Assembly (NCBI RefSeq): GCF_027706745.1 | Contig: NZ_JAQFWP010000011.1 | Span: 1-64,000 of the forward strand | DNA length: 64,000 nucleotides | Source of the DNA: Nocardiopsis suaedae | Lineage (GTDB): Bacteria; Actinomycetota; Actinomycetes; Streptosporangiales; Streptosporangiaceae | Direction of reading: 5' to 3' | Shown here: positions 63,360 through 64,000 of the stretch, one piece after another | How the letters are laid out: every line of letters begins with the position of its first letter | How positions within the stretch are numbered: the stretch's first letter is position 1 | Notes under the pieces: model-generated | What the model was told of the DNA's origin: nothing | The model's database searches: none | The model's input: the letters and a program-made list of their open reading frames with translations, nothing else | Translations under genes and position numbers: made by a program

Positions 63360-63407
63360 GTGCCCCCTGGAGGATTCGAACCTCCGCACACGGCTCCGGA
63401 GGCCGTT
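63360..63407 (-). repeat. attR: 48-bp tRNA-Arg 3' segment
   Basis: Identical to 44263-44310. Here it is part of the intact tRNA gene, so integration restores the tRNA. Confidence 0.93.
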
Positions 63408-63432
63408 GCTCTATCCCCTGAGCTAAGGGGGC
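63361..63432 (-). tRNA. tRNA-Arg (anticodon CCG)
   Basis: Cloverleaf complete in 72 nt without encoded CCA: acceptor GCCCCCT/AGGGGGC, D-arm GCTC...GAGC, anticodon stem ACGGC/GCCGT with loop CTCCGGA, four-base variable loop, T-arm GGAGG-TTCGAAT-CCTCC, discriminator A. Integration site of the AICE; terminated by the element-borne hairpin. Confidence 0.95.
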
Positions 63433-63521
63433 GCGCTGCGTGATCCACTCTAGCAGTACTGCGGGGGTGGATCGTGCGAAACGGCCGCGCGGGCGGCGGT
63501 GCGGGCGCTACTCTCGCGGAC

Positions 63522-63902
63522 GTGAAAGAAGCGGTGGCTCGGGTGCTGGTGGTCGACGACAACGAGGTCATCAGGCAGCTCATAGCGGTGAACCTGCAGC
63601 TCGAAGGGTTCGAGGTGCACCAGGCCGTCGACGGCCGGGAGTGCCTGGAGCGGGCCGAGGAGGTCCGGCCGCACGTCATCACGCTCGACGTGATGATGCC
63701 GCGGCTCGACGGCTGGGTCACCGCCACGCGCCTGCGCGAGAACGCCGGGACCCGCGAGGCCAAGGTCGTGCTCATCACCGCCCGCGCCCAGGGGGAGGAC
63801 CTGCGGCGCGGCGAGGAGCTCGGCGTCGACGCCTACCTCACCAAGCCCTTCGACCCGAACGAGCTCATCGGCACCGTCCGCGAGCTCGCCGGGGTCGCCT
63901 GA
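63522..63902 (+). CDS. single-domain response regulator
   Basis: 126 residues: only a receiver domain (VVDDNE, D56 in TLDVMMPRLDGW, Thr in LITARA, Lys in YLTKPFDP). No output domain, so it acts by protein contact. The GTG at 63522 is tentative; the next in-frame GTG (63534, VARVLVVDD) also fits. It overlaps the next gene by TGATG. No kinase adjacent. Confidence 0.85.
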   Translation: MKEAVARVLVVDDNEVIRQLIAVNLQLEGFEVHQAVDGRECLERAEEVRPHVITLDVMMPRLDGWVTATRLRENAGTREAKVVLITARAQGEDLRRGEELGVDAYLTKPFDPNELIGTVRELAGVA

Positions 63903-64000
63903 TGGCGCTCGCCTCCGCCTCCCCCTGGGAGCTCGACGCCGCCGTGCGCCGCGCCGCCGCCCGCGTCCTGGGGGCCGACCCCGCCGCCCTCCCCCCGGCC
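63902..64000 (+). CDS. 5' end of a gene cut by the window edge
   Basis: 33 codons from a coupled ATG (MALASASPWELDAAVRRAAARVLGADPA). Ala/Arg-rich helix. In Streptomyces a response regulator gene often precedes an ArgS-related anticodon-binding protein (NrtL), and the tRNA-Arg context fits, but too little is visible to claim it. Confidence 0.5.
   Translation, partial: MALASASPWELDAAVRRAAARVLGADPAALPPA

Larger units (their letters stand above)
44263..63407. mobile_element. actinomycete integrative and conjugative element (AICE), RepPP-like, in tRNA-Arg(CCG)
   Basis: Bounded by the 48-bp att repeats, with the integrase next to the tRNA. Gene content is that of the pSAM2-type AICE family: GntR (KorSA-like) and Nudix (Pif-like) control genes, FtsK-type TraB, DUF2637 Spd-like protein, prim-pol and Rep ATPase, Xis and Int. 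From 47699 to 63147 all genes read rightward with many stop-start overlaps, so this looks like one or a few long operons. All core functions look intact, so excision, replication and transfer of double-stranded DNA are plausible. Confidence 0.93.

Overview
The window is very GC-rich, with strong G/C bias at third codon positions, frequent GTG starts, a WhiB gene, a GuaB1-type enzyme, an EF-G2-like factor, an F420/PPOX-type protein and many ATGA/GTGA gene overlaps. Together these indicate a filamentous actinobacterium. The mix of genes and the repeated Pro/Gly-rich tails suggest the Nocardiopsaceae (Nocardiopsis or Streptomonospora type), but that placement is inference, not something read from a marker gene.

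Chromosomal part (1-44262). The left edge (1-938) is a gene-poor block of imperfect long direct repeats. Next come guaB1, a CDP-alcohol phosphatidyltransferase, an acyltransferase, an M20 amidohydrolase with a long proline-rich tail, an M48 protease, an NAD(P)-binding SDR, a PPOX protein, a membrane protein, an EF-G-like GTPase, a CPBP protease, an alpha/beta hydrolase and an MFS permease. A secreted M15-like peptidase, peptide deformylase, a nucleotidyltransferase, a degenerate CbiX-like protein and a CopB-type copper ATPase with a CsoR-like operator follow. Then come an APH-like kinase, a secreted GDPD with a possible PHO box, kdpDE without kdpFABC, a PP2C-like phosphatase, and an AGPS-like flavoprotein divergent from a tetR-glpD pair. 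Directly behind glpD lies an orphan type I-E CRISPR array (14 repeats, 13 spacers, no cas genes). After it are a carboxylesterase, ppa, a two-gene Na+/solute symporter, a poxB pseudogene, a gamma-glutamyltransferase and three hypothetical genes.

Mobile part (44263-63432). A 48-bp direct repeat, made of the 3' portion of tRNA-Arg(CCG), flanks a 19.1-kb actinomycete integrative and conjugative element (AICE). It carries int, xis, a Rep-type ATPase and a prim-pol (RepPP-like replication module), SSB, WhiB, an FtsK/TraB DNA translocase, a DUF2637 Spd-like protein, many small membrane or zinc-ribbon proteins, and a divergent gntR-GNAT-nudix (KorSA/Pif-like) control unit with three matching operator palindromes. 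Two clusters of short repeats are candidates for the TraB recognition locus. A visibly AT-richer cargo gene next to attL encodes a four-TM protein with a SLATT/DUF4231-like half, which is a candidate conflict (defence) effector. The element also carries a copy of the tRNA terminator hairpin, so tRNA-Arg still ends at a terminator after integration.

Right flank (63433-64000). Past tRNA-Arg the chromosome resumes with a single-domain response regulator and the first codons of another gene.

All family names rest on reading motifs by eye; no database search was run.
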